Assembly (NCBI GenBank): GCA_000648925.1
Contig: JFHF01000026.1
Coordinates: 45,390-109,389, forward strand
DNA length: 64,000 nucleotides
Origin: Caballeronia jiangsuensis
GTDB lineage: Bacteria > Pseudomonadota > Gammaproteobacteria > Burkholderiales > Burkholderiaceae
Direction: 5' to 3'
Below, in pieces: positions 16,422-23,603 of the stretch; position 1 is the first letter of the stretch, and each line of letters opens with the position of its first letter. The notes beneath the pieces are model-generated. The model saw only the letters and a list, made by a program, of their open reading frames with translations, ran no database searches and was not told where the DNA came from. The position numbers and the translations under genes were made by a program.

Positions 16422-18820
16422 GCTCGCGCGTTCGCGTTGCGTTGTGCGCCGCGCTCGCGTTGTGCGCCGCGGCTGCGTCGCGTGCGGACGAGACCTTGCC
16501 GCTGCCTTTGAGCGGCGCGGCGTATCGCGTGGCGCGCGAGGCGTTCGCGGCCTACGGCGAGCATCGTTACGCCGATGCCATCGCCGGGGCGCGCGAGGCG
16601 ATTCGCCAGCGGCCCGACGTCGCGGAACTGCGTCTGCTGCTCGCGAATTCGCTGGCGGCGCGCGGGCGTCTGAAAGAGGCGAGCCGTGTGCTCGGCGAAG
16701 CCATCGCGCAGCTCGGTCCGTCGCCTTCGCTGAGCGCGCGGCGCAGACAGATCGATATTCTGATCGCGTCGGGCGGTGCGGGCGGCGTGCCAAGCGATTT
16801 GCCGGAGCCGGCGCTGAAGGCGGCGCGCGCGGCGTATCGCGATTATGCGAAGAAGGATTACGCGTCGGCGGCGGCCGAAAGCCGCGAAGCCGTGCGCCTC
16901 GCGCCGCAGGCCGAGCGTCTGCGTTATCTGCTGATCGATTCGCTCGCCGCATCCGGCGACGATGCCGCAGCCTACGACGCCGCCGTCGATGCATCGACGC
17001 GCTTCGGCGACAACGACGCCTTGCGCGAGCGGCGGCGCTTCATCGGCGACAGGCTCGCGCCGGATGCATCGAAGTCCGCGTATGCGGCGCGCGGACGCGG
17101 CGATTTCGACGCGGCGCAAGGATTCGCGCGCAAGGCGGTCATGTACGCGCCCGCGCGGATGGATTTCCGCATGCAGCTCATCGAGATATTGTTCGCACGC
17201 GGCGATCTCGCGGGCGTGGAAGCCGCGACGAGCGATGCAATCGCGATCGATCGTGACGATGCGCTTGCCTGGGCGTTGCGCGGTTATGCCCGCGCGGCAC
17301 GTGGCGGCGATGCGGACGCCGACTTCGCGCACGCGCTTTCGATCGAGGCGAGCGACGGGCGAAAGAACCGCGATGTCCGCGTCGCGCGCACGATCGTCGC
17401 GGACGTGCGGCTCGCGCAAGGCAACGCGCAGGCGGCGCTCGATGCGCTGCCGCCGGTCGCGACCCAAACGCCCGACGACGCCGACGCCGCAATCACGTTA
17501 CGCCGCCATCGCGCGCAAGCGATGTTGCGACAGGCCGCGACGCAGACAGCGCAGATCGACCCGCGCGCGCGTCCGACATTCGAGTGCCGCGAAGACCAGT
17601 TCGGCGCATCGTGCGATGTCTACGCGCACGATCCCGCGCTCGCCGCGACACGCGAAGCGCGTCTTGCCGAGCGTCGCGGCGATCGAGGCGCGGCCATCGG
17701 CTTCTGGCGCACGGCGATTGCCGAGGTGCCCGACGATCCGCAGCCGCGCATCGCGCTGATCGATGCGCTCGCGGCGACGGGCCGCACGCGCGAGGCTTCG
17801 AACGAAGCGCGCGCCCTGATCGATGCGAACCTGCTCGATTCCATGACCGACACGCAGGCCGCGTTCATCGCGCAGCGCGCGGGCGACAGCGCGCTCGCGC
17901 TCGATTACTTCGCGCGTGCCGATCGCGAGGGCAAGCTGCCCGCATCGGCGGAAGCGGACGCCGGCTACGCGGCGCTGAACCTGCGTCGCAATGAGGAAGG
18001 CGCGAAGTACCTCGAACGCGCGATCGATCACAACGACACGACGCTCACGCCCGAAGCACTGAACGACGCGCGCGCCGCGCACGCCGAAGCGACGCGCAAC
18101 TGGGGCTTCAGCGCGTCGGTGAACTATCGCGGCAACGGCGCGCAGCAAGGTTTCGCGTTCGCACCGCCGCCGGGCGTGTCGAACAACTGGCAGGCGGGCG
18201 CGGAGGCGTACTGGCGTCCGTTCGGCAGTCTCGGCGACCGCATGTTCGAGGTGTACGCGCGCGGCTACGAGAACTTCGGCGTGGAGGGCGGCGGTCCGTC
18301 GGGGGCATCGACGTTGCAGGCGGCGATCGGCGCGCGCGTGAAGCCGTTCGCATCGGCGAATGCGATCTTCGCGATCGAGAAGATTCTGCCGATCGGCTCG
18401 GACGTGCGCTCCGACTGGCTCGCGCGCGCCGCGTATTCGAACGGCTTCGGCGACACGCGCAGGCTCGACGTGCCGAGCTGGTGGACGGGCACGGTCTACG
18501 GCGAGGCGGGCCATTACATCCAGAACGATTCGACCTACGCGACCGCGAACGCGCGTCTGGGCCGCACGTATCGCGTCGATTCGGTGAGCCCGCGCCTGAC
18601 GGTGTTTCCGCATGCGGTCGTCGGGCTGGACTACGATTCGGCGGTCGATCACAGCGTGCCGGTGGGCATCGGCGCGGGCGTGGCGGCGCGCTACTGGTTC
18701 CGTGGCGGTCCGTATGACGCGCCGCGTTCGTTCGTGGATGTGGCGGTGCAGTATCGCTTCCGCGTCGCGGGCGACGATCGCGCGAAAGGCGTGTTTTTCG
18801 GCGCGGTATTCTCGTACTGA
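16418..18820 (+). CDS. nfrA: NfrA-like TPR plus outer-membrane barrel protein
   Basis: This 800-residue protein has a cleavable signal peptide (about 1-23, ending ASRADE), a periplasmic solenoid of TPR-like helices at about 30-560 (for example FAAYGEHRYADAIAGAREAIRQRPDVAELRLLLANSL) and a C-terminal region at about 570-800 that alternates like beta-barrel strands and ends in Tyr, a typical outer-membrane C-terminus. This matches NfrA of E. coli, the outer-membrane partner of NfrB, including its N4-adsorption C-terminal domain. It probably forms the export pore and scaffold for the glycan. The ATG overlaps the nfrB stop (ATGA). Similarity is by architecture and C-terminal pattern; TPR sequences alone diverge too much to be conclusive. 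Confidence 0.78.
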   Translation: MSSRVRVALCAALALCAAAASRADETLPLPLSGAAYRVAREAFAAYGEHRYADAIAGAREAIRQRPDVAELRLLLANSLAARGRLKEASRVLGEAIAQLGPSPSLSARRRQIDILIASGGAGGVPSDLPEPALKAARAAYRDYAKKDYASAAAESREAVRLAPQAERLRYLLIDSLAASGDDAAAYDAAVDASTRFGDNDALRERRRFIGDRLAPDASKSAYAARGRGDFDAAQGFARKAVMYAPARMDFRMQLIEILFARGDLAGVEAATSDAIAIDRDDALAWALRGYARAARGGDADADFAHALSIEASDGRKNRDVRVARTIVADVRLAQGNAQAALDALPPVATQTPDDADAAITLRRHRAQAMLRQAATQTAQIDPRARPTFECREDQFGASCDVYAHDPALAATREARLAERRGDRGAAIGFWRTAIAEVPDDPQPRIALIDALAATGRTREASNEARALIDANLLDSMTDTQAAFIAQRAGDSALALDYFARADREGKLPASAEADAGYAALNLRRNEEGAKYLERAIDHNDTTLTPEALNDARAAHAEATRNWGFSASVNYRGNGAQQGFAFAPPPGVSNNWQAGAEAYWRPFGSLGDRMFEVYARGYENFGVEGGGPSGASTLQAAIGARVKPFASANAIFAIEKILPIGSDVRSDWLARAAYSNGFGDTRRLDVPSWWTGTVYGEAGHYIQNDSTYATANARLGRTYRVDSVSPRLTVFPHAVVGLDYDSAVDHSVPVGIGAGVAARYWFRGGPYDAPRSFVDVAVQYRFRVAGDDRAKGVFFGAVFSY

Positions 18821-19668
18821 TGCCCTCCCTATTCTCCGTCCTCGTCATTGCGTGCTGCCTTGCGCTCGGTCCGGCTTCCGCTCATGCCGATGCCGCGCGC
18901 ATGCGTCTCGTCGACGGCATCGTCTGGCAGCCCGACAATGCGCACGCCGATCCGCGCGGCGACTGGGACCGGCTCGGCGCGCATGAACTCATCGTGCAAT
19001 GGACGGCGGTGGATGGCATCGCGTTCGTGCCCGGCGCCGGGTTGAGCGCGGCGCCGAAGATGCCGGACTGGGATCGCATCGGGCAGGAGCCGTGGGCGCG
19101 CAATGTGATCGTCGGACTCGCGGGCCGTTTCGACGAAGCGGCGGCGCGCGCGAACGTGGCGCAACTGGTCGTCGAATCGATGCGGCTCGCGGAGGCGCAT
19201 CCGCCCGTGCATGTGACCGGCTACTACTTTCCCGTCGAGATCGATCCGACCTGGCAGAACGCGGGCGCGTTGCGCACGATGCTCGATGCGTTGCCGCGAC
19301 CCTTGTGGATCAGCGTTTACGATCGCGCGAACGTGGGTGGCGCGGCGCTCGCGGAATGGCTCGATCAGTGGCTGCCGCGCGATGTCGGCGTGTTGCTGCA
19401 GGACGGCTGCGGCGTGTATGCGCGCGAGCCGCGCGTCGCGCGGGAGTACGCGGACCAGATTGCGGCGAAGCTCGGGCGGCGTCGCGTGCGGATCATCGCG
19501 GAAGCGTTCCGGCCGCAAGTGGGCGGCGGATTCCGTTCGGCGACCGTGGACGAACTAAAGCCGCAGATCGACGCGTACCGGGGTTACAAGACCTATCTCT
19601 TCGATGGGCCGCATTATGTTTCGGCGGACATCGTGCAAGGGCTGCTCGATGCCTATCGACGGCATTAG
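18820..19668 (+). CDS. periplasmic DUF4434-like, TIM-barrel glycosidase-type protein
   Basis: This 282-residue exported protein has a signal peptide (about 1-24, cut after AHADA). The mature part has strand-helix alternation (HELIVQWTAVDGIAFVPG, VHVTGYYFPVEIDP, DVGVLLQDGCGVYA, VRIIAEAFRP) like a TIM barrel related to DUF4434 and glycoside hydrolases. Acidic residues at strand ends (EID in YYFPVEIDP, QDG, EAF) would fit a catalytic pair but are not proven. Its ATG shares a base with the nfrA stop (TGATG), making it the last gene of the operon. The expected job is trimming or editing the exported glycan, as periplasmic hydrolases do in PNAG, alginate and cellulose systems. Confidence 0.65.
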   Translation: MPSLFSVLVIACCLALGPASAHADAARMRLVDGIVWQPDNAHADPRGDWDRLGAHELIVQWTAVDGIAFVPGAGLSAAPKMPDWDRIGQEPWARNVIVGLAGRFDEAAARANVAQLVVESMRLAEAHPPVHVTGYYFPVEIDPTWQNAGALRTMLDALPRPLWISVYDRANVGGAALAEWLDQWLPRDVGVLLQDGCGVYAREPRVAREYADQIAAKLGRRRVRIIAEAFRPQVGGGFRSATVDELKPQIDAYRGYKTYLFDGPHYVSADIVQGLLDAYRRH

Positions 19669-19689
19669 CGGCGCATCGAAGCGTGACGC

Positions 19690-19962
19690 TTACTTGACCG
19701 ATGCGGTATCGATCGCACGCGCCGAGTCACCAGGCAACACCGACGTCAGCACGCTGGCCGGCACATGCTGCGCCTCTTCCTTCGACACCGCGCCGACGAA
19801 CTTCCATCCCGACGGCATCTTCACGAACGTGAAGCCGGTAGGCTGATCGACGAACACGGAATACGGCGCAGGCGTTGCGGCCGTTGCCGTGGTTTGCGCG
19901 AACGACATCAGCGGGCTCATCAACAGCAAAGCAGCGGCAAGCGCGGACAACTTCGATTTCAT
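19690..19962 (-). CDS. small exported protein, 90 residues
   Basis: A Sec signal peptide (MKSKLSALAAALLLMSPLMSFAQ) is followed by about 67 residues of mature protein, with one aromatic-rich stretch PAPYSVFVDQPTGFTFVKMPSGWKFVG. No cysteine, lipobox or known domain is seen. The ATG at 19962 is chosen because it starts exactly at the signal peptide; the frame upstream would cross an operator. It is divergent from the TetR gene with two identical-type palindromes between them, so it is the best candidate for the TetR target. Function unknown. Confidence 0.65.
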   Translation of the reverse strand: MKSKLSALAAALLLMSPLMSFAQTTATAATPAPYSVFVDQPTGFTFVKMPSGWKFVGAVSKEEAQHVPASVLTSVLPGDSARAIDTASVK

Positions 19963-19991
19963 GACGACACTCCCAAGAAGGTTCCGATATT

Positions 19992-20011
19992 TATGTGACG
20001 ATCGATACAGA
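19992..20011. promoter_or_regulatory. TetR operator copy 1
   Basis: The sequence fits T-N-TGT-N2-CGATCG-N2-ACA-N-A. It is an imperfect dyad centred on CGATCG, 29 bases upstream of the small exported gene. A second copy lies 36 bases further on. Confidence 0.6.
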
Positions 20012-20046
20012 TATTTAAACATCGCCGGATGACGGCGTCCAGTTAT

Positions 20047-20066
20047 TTTGTTACGATCGACACATA
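20047..20066. promoter_or_regulatory. TetR operator copy 2
   Basis: The same dyad pattern T-N-TGT-N2-CGATCG-N2-ACA-N-A occurs 52 bases upstream of the TetR start. Two copies in one divergent promoter region suggest repression of both genes. Confidence 0.6.
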
Positions 20067-20118
20067 ATTCAGAATTTCAATGCGCATGACAATCGCTGGC
20101 ATGCGCAAGGAGCGAGAC

Positions 20119-20757
20119 ATGTCGCCGGAAGTGCGGGATACGCAGCACAAGGCGCGCGGTCGGCCGCGCGCGTTCGATCGCGAGGCGGCCTTGCGATGCG
20201 CGATGGAAGTGTTCTGGGCCAAGGGCTTCGAGACCTGCTCCATGGCGGATCTCGTCGAGGCGATGGGCATCAATTCGCCGAGCCTCTACGCCGCGTTCGG
20301 CAGCAAGGAAGACTTGTACCGCGAGGCGGTCGCGCTCTACACGGATGCGGAAGGCGGCGCGGCGCTCAGACAGTTGCAGGCGCACGAATCCGTGCGCGAC
20401 GGCCTGCGCGCGATGTTCCGCGCGAGCATCGAGCTTTTTACCGGCACGCAGAATCCACGCGGCTGCATGATCTTTCTGGGCGCGATGTCCGTCGGCGCCG
20501 AGCACGCGCAGTTGCGCAGCGAGATGCAGAAGCGCAGGCGCAAGGTGGCGTCGATCGTCGCGCAACGGCTCGCGCAAGGCGTCGAACATGGCGAGCTCGA
20601 CGCGCGCACCGATGTTCAGGCGCTCGCCGCGTTGTGCATGACGCTGTTCGCGGGCTTGTCGATTCAGGCGCAGGACGGCGTGCGCCGTGCCGCTCTCTTC
20701 GCCGCGATCGATCAGTTCATCGGCACGCTGCCGCTGCGATCGAAGCGCACGCCGTAA
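20119..20757 (+). CDS. TetR/AcrR-family transcriptional regulator
   Basis: This 212-residue repressor has an N-terminal helix-turn-helix (about 15-65; FETCSMADLVEAMGINSPSLYAAFGSKEDLYREAV) preceded by the basic arm KARGRPRAFDRE. The remaining helical part is the ligand-binding and dimer domain. Two upstream ATGs are in frame, but AAGGAG sits six bases before the one at 20119, which decides the start. The gene is divergent from the small exported protein, and the intervening region carries two copies of one palindrome that is probably its operator. Ligand unknown. Confidence 0.88.
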   Translation: MSPEVRDTQHKARGRPRAFDREAALRCAMEVFWAKGFETCSMADLVEAMGINSPSLYAAFGSKEDLYREAVALYTDAEGGAALRQLQAHESVRDGLRAMFRASIELFTGTQNPRGCMIFLGAMSVGAEHAQLRSEMQKRRRKVASIVAQRLAQGVEHGELDARTDVQALAALCMTLFAGLSIQAQDGVRRAALFAAIDQFIGTLPLRSKRTP

Positions 20758-20821
20758 AACGATCTCGGCCAGCGCTACGCGGACTGAAACAAACTGTCGT
20801 CGAGCTTGCTGGAGCGCCGAC

Positions 20822-20841
20822 CCCGGGACCAAAATCCCGGG
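20822..20841 (+). repeat. perfect hairpin in the glycosyltransferase leader
   Basis: Arms CCCGGGA and TCCCGGG pair perfectly around a CCAAAA loop, ending 26 bases before the ATG of the next gene. There is no T-run, so it is more likely an mRNA 5' structure or a protein-binding dyad than a terminator. Confidence 0.45.
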
Positions 20842-20867
20842 ACAGGTACGCTTCACGGAGCATCGTC

Positions 20868-22205
20868 ATGACAACCCGCGTCATCAGTTTTTTCGCCGAC
20901 GATAACGCTCGCGCGTCGTTCGAGAATCATCGTCGCTATTGCGCGCGTCGTGGATACGCGCACGAGTACGTCGATGCGAGCGCGATCGGCTGGTCGCATC
21001 TCCACATGCTGCTGAAGTATCAAGTGCTGCTGCGAACGCTGCGCGCCAGCGCCGAAGGCGATCTCGTGCTGCTGCTGACGCAGGACTGCCTGCTGTTGCG
21101 CGACATTTCCTGCGAGACGTTGATGCGCGACGAGAGCCGCGACTGGCTCGTCTCGTATCGCGACGGCGAATCCGTCGATGTCATGGCGGCGTTCCAGCTC
21201 TGGCGCAATACAGCGGCCGCGCGCGAGCGCGTCGAACGCCTTTGCGGAGGCGCGAAGTTCGGGTGGGCGCTTGCGAGCGAGTCCGAGTTGCTGCGCGCGC
21301 TCGATCCGCTACCGTTCAACGTGGCGATCGACGGTCATGTGCCGGTCGTGCTCGCGGCGCTGGATGTGTCGCCGGTCTGGTCCGAATGGTCCGCATTCGC
21401 GCTCGCGCTCGCGGACATCCGCGACGCGCCGAAGAATCAGCCGGTGTTCGCCGACCTGCGCGATCTGTTCGCGGAGCACATCAACGATTGTCAGGCGCGC
21501 GGGTTGCCGTATCTCGCCTTGCCGCCGCCGGAAGCCGGCGAAGCGCGCTACGAGGCGGTGAATGCCGACGCGCCCATCGCGCTCGCGATGCTCTACACGT
21601 CGAATATCCGCGAGTACGGTGCAATCGCCGAGCGCAATCTGCGCCGCTATTGCGAGCGCCACGGCTATGCGCTCCACCTGTATCGCGAAGTGCCGCCGGA
21701 AGCCGGCCTGGGCGCGAGCGGCAACTGGATCAAGCCGTGGGTGTTGCTGCGCCATCTCCCGGAACACGAATGGCTTTTCTGGATAGATGCCGATGTGCTC
21801 GTCGTCGATCAGGGCAAGGCGCTCGAATCGCTGTTGACGAACCGCGAGCGCGTGATCGCGACGGACATGAGCTGGAATTTCAACTCGGGCATCATGGGCT
21901 TTCGCAACACGCGACACAACCTCGACGTGCTGACGGAAATCGAGCAGACCATCGGCGCAATCGTGGATAAATCCTCCACCTACGCGAGCGGCGGCGATCA
22001 GGACGTGTTCATCAAGGTGCTGCAACGGCACGGCCTGGCCGAAAACCGCGATCTGCTCGATTGCACGACGATCAACACGCCGTACCAGCTTCAGGGCCGC
22101 GACAGCTTCATGGTGCATTACATGCATATGTGGCCGTCGTTGCGCGCGCTCGCGATGCATCACGGCGACCTGACGAGCCAGATGCGCGGCGCGCGCCGTC
22201 CTTGA
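20868..22205 (+). CDS. GT34-like glycosyltransferase with internal duplication
   Basis: This 445-residue cytoplasmic protein resembles the galactosyl/mannosyl transferase GMA12/MNN10 group (GT34). The C-terminal half has the GT-A signature WLFWIDADVLVVD (DxD at 307-309), then NFNSGIMGFRN and GGDQDVFIKVLQ. The N-terminal half appears to be a degenerate copy: NHRRYCARRGYAHEY matches NLRRYCERHGYALHL, but LLLTQDCLLL replaces the DxD strand. The ATG follows GGAG at a good distance. It stands alone, with no sugar-nucleotide gene next to it, though the NfrAB locus is 1.2 kb away. The acceptor is unknown. Confidence 0.72.
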   Translation: MTTRVISFFADDNARASFENHRRYCARRGYAHEYVDASAIGWSHLHMLLKYQVLLRTLRASAEGDLVLLLTQDCLLLRDISCETLMRDESRDWLVSYRDGESVDVMAAFQLWRNTAAARERVERLCGGAKFGWALASESELLRALDPLPFNVAIDGHVPVVLAALDVSPVWSEWSAFALALADIRDAPKNQPVFADLRDLFAEHINDCQARGLPYLALPPPEAGEARYEAVNADAPIALAMLYTSNIREYGAIAERNLRRYCERHGYALHLYREVPPEAGLGASGNWIKPWVLLRHLPEHEWLFWIDADVLVVDQGKALESLLTNRERVIATDMSWNFNSGIMGFRNTRHNLDVLTEIEQTIGAIVDKSSTYASGGDQDVFIKVLQRHGLAENRDLLDCTTINTPYQLQGRDSFMVHYMHMWPSLRALAMHHGDLTSQMRGARRP

Positions 22206-22268
22206 CTTTCTAATCCATTACGCGCGAGCATGAGCCATCGCGCGGGGCTGCCGCGCGGGCATCGCCTT

Positions 22269-22289
22269 TGTACGTAGTCCCTACATACA
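22269..22289. promoter_or_regulatory. 21-base palindrome before the hydrolase-LuxR gene
   Basis: Arms TGTAcGTAG and CTACaTACA surround a central TCC; eight of nine base pairs are perfect. It ends 10 bases before the ATG of the fusion regulator, where a LuxR-type autoregulatory site would be expected. Spacing and symmetry suit a dimeric helix-turn-helix protein. Confidence 0.5.
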
Positions 22290-22299
22290 CCTCACGCCG

Positions 22300-23382
22300 A
22301 TGATGCCGCGCCCGTCCATGCCACGGCAACAGATCCGCCTTTGCCCGGCGAGCGACGGCGTGCGCATCGCGTACGCGACTTGCGGCTCCGGGCCGCCGCT
22401 CATCAAGGCGGCGAACTGGCTCAGTCATCTGGAACTGGACTTCACGAGCCCGGTCTGGAGCCATCTGATGCTCGAACTGTGCAGCCGCCACACGCTGATT
22501 CGCTACGATCAGCGCGGCTGCGGCCTCTCCGACCACGATGTCGCCGACATTTCCTTCGACGCCTGGCTGCGCGATCTCGAAACCGTCGTCGATGCGAGCG
22601 GCCTCGAACGCTTTCCGCTGCTCGGGATATCGCAGGGCGCGTCGATCGCCATCGCGTATGCGGTCGCGCATCCGGAGCGCGTCACGCATCTCGTGCTGCA
22701 CGGCGGCTACGCGCGCGGCCGGCTCAAGCGCACCTGCGATCCGGCGATGCGCGAGGAAGCCGAAATGCTCGTGAAGCTCGCCGAACTCGGCTGGGGCAAG
22801 CAGAATCCGGCGTTCCGGCAGTTCTTCACGACGCAATTCATCCCCGGCGGCACGCCCGAGCAGCATCACTGGTTCAACGAACTCGAACGCCTCACGACCA
22901 CGCCGGGCAATGCCGCGCGCATCATGCGCGTCTTCAACGAGATCGACGTGGTCGATCTGCTGCCGCGCGTGCAATGCCCGACACTCGTGTTGCACGCGAG
23001 CGGCGACGCGCGCGTGCCCTTCGACGAAAGCCGCCTGCTCGCCGGGCAGATTCCCGGCGCGCGCTTCGTGCCGCTCGAAAGCGAGAACCATCTCACGCTC
23101 GAATTCGACGCCGCCTGGCAACGCTGGCGCGAGGAGGTGCGGGCGTTCCTGCCGTCGGCGCACGTGGCCGATCCCGCGTTTTCCGCGCTGACGCCGCGCG
23201 AGCGCGATATCGTCGAACTGATCGCGGGCGGGCGCGACAACGCGCAGATCGCCGCGCGCCTCGCGCTGAGCGAGAAGACCGTGCGCAATCACATCACCAG
23301 CATCTTCGCGAAGCTCGAAGTCGAAAATCGCGCGCAGGCGATCGTGCTTGCGCGTCGCGCGGGCTTCGACGCGCCCGCCTGA
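22300..23382 (+). CDS. alpha/beta-hydrolase fused to a LuxR-type DNA-binding domain
   Basis: This 360-residue one-component regulator has an alpha/beta-hydrolase fold at about 10-285, with the nucleophile elbow GISQGAS (Ser111), the Asp region HASGDARVPF and the His region SENHLTLEF. A LuxR/NarL helix-turn-helix follows at about 297-355 (LTPRERDIVELIAGGRDNAQIAARLALSEKTVRNHITSIFAKLEVENRAQAI). The triad looks complete, so the N-terminus may hydrolyse its ligand or bind an ester-like signal. No ribosome site precedes the tandem ATGs at 22300 and 22303. A palindrome immediately upstream suggests autoregulation, and the diiron gene downstream is a possible target. Confidence 0.85.
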   Translation: MMPRPSMPRQQIRLCPASDGVRIAYATCGSGPPLIKAANWLSHLELDFTSPVWSHLMLELCSRHTLIRYDQRGCGLSDHDVADISFDAWLRDLETVVDASGLERFPLLGISQGASIAIAYAVAHPERVTHLVLHGGYARGRLKRTCDPAMREEAEMLVKLAELGWGKQNPAFRQFFTTQFIPGGTPEQHHWFNELERLTTTPGNAARIMRVFNEIDVVDLLPRVQCPTLVLHASGDARVPFDESRLLAGQIPGARFVPLESENHLTLEFDAAWQRWREEVRAFLPSAHVADPAFSALTPRERDIVELIAGGRDNAQIAARLALSEKTVRNHITSIFAKLEVENRAQAIVLARRAGFDAPA

Positions 23383-23389
23383 TCGCTTC

Positions 23390-23403
23390 GGGACACACGT
23401 CCC
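23390..23403. repeat. palindrome GGGAC-N4-GTCCC
   Basis: GGGAC and GTCCC arms flank ACAC seven bases after the stop of the fusion regulator. It may end that transcript or act with the larger dyad 23 bases downstream. No T-run is present. Confidence 0.35.
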
Positions 23404-23425
23404 CCATCTTTGCCGCCAAAACACG

Positions 23426-23450
23426 ATGTCCCGGTTCGCGACCGGGACAT
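23426..23450. promoter_or_regulatory. perfect 10-bp dyad before the diiron gene
   Basis: Arms ATGTCCCGGT and ACCGGGACAT are exact reverse complements around TCGCG. It lies 154 bases upstream of the AurF-like gene start, in a 221-base gap that otherwise holds nothing recognisable. It may be an operator or a factor-independent stop without a T-run. Confidence 0.45.
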
Positions 23451-23603
23451 GCGCCTCATGTGCGAAAGCGCGGCTCTCCCGAGAATGGCTCGCAGAACGG
23501 TGACGCGACGAATCAACCTGCGCCGACCTGTTCGACGCAGCGCCGCTCGTCCGGCGCACATTTCATCGCAGTCACCGACGCAGAGTCATCCCGGAGTTTC
23601 TAC

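Noticed and set aside
13662..16994. A 1110-codon open frame on the minus strand across bcsB, nfrB and nfrA
   Set aside because: It is antisense to three genes with clear motifs, its product is Arg/His-rich low-complexity sequence, and such frames are expected opposite GC-rich coding DNA.
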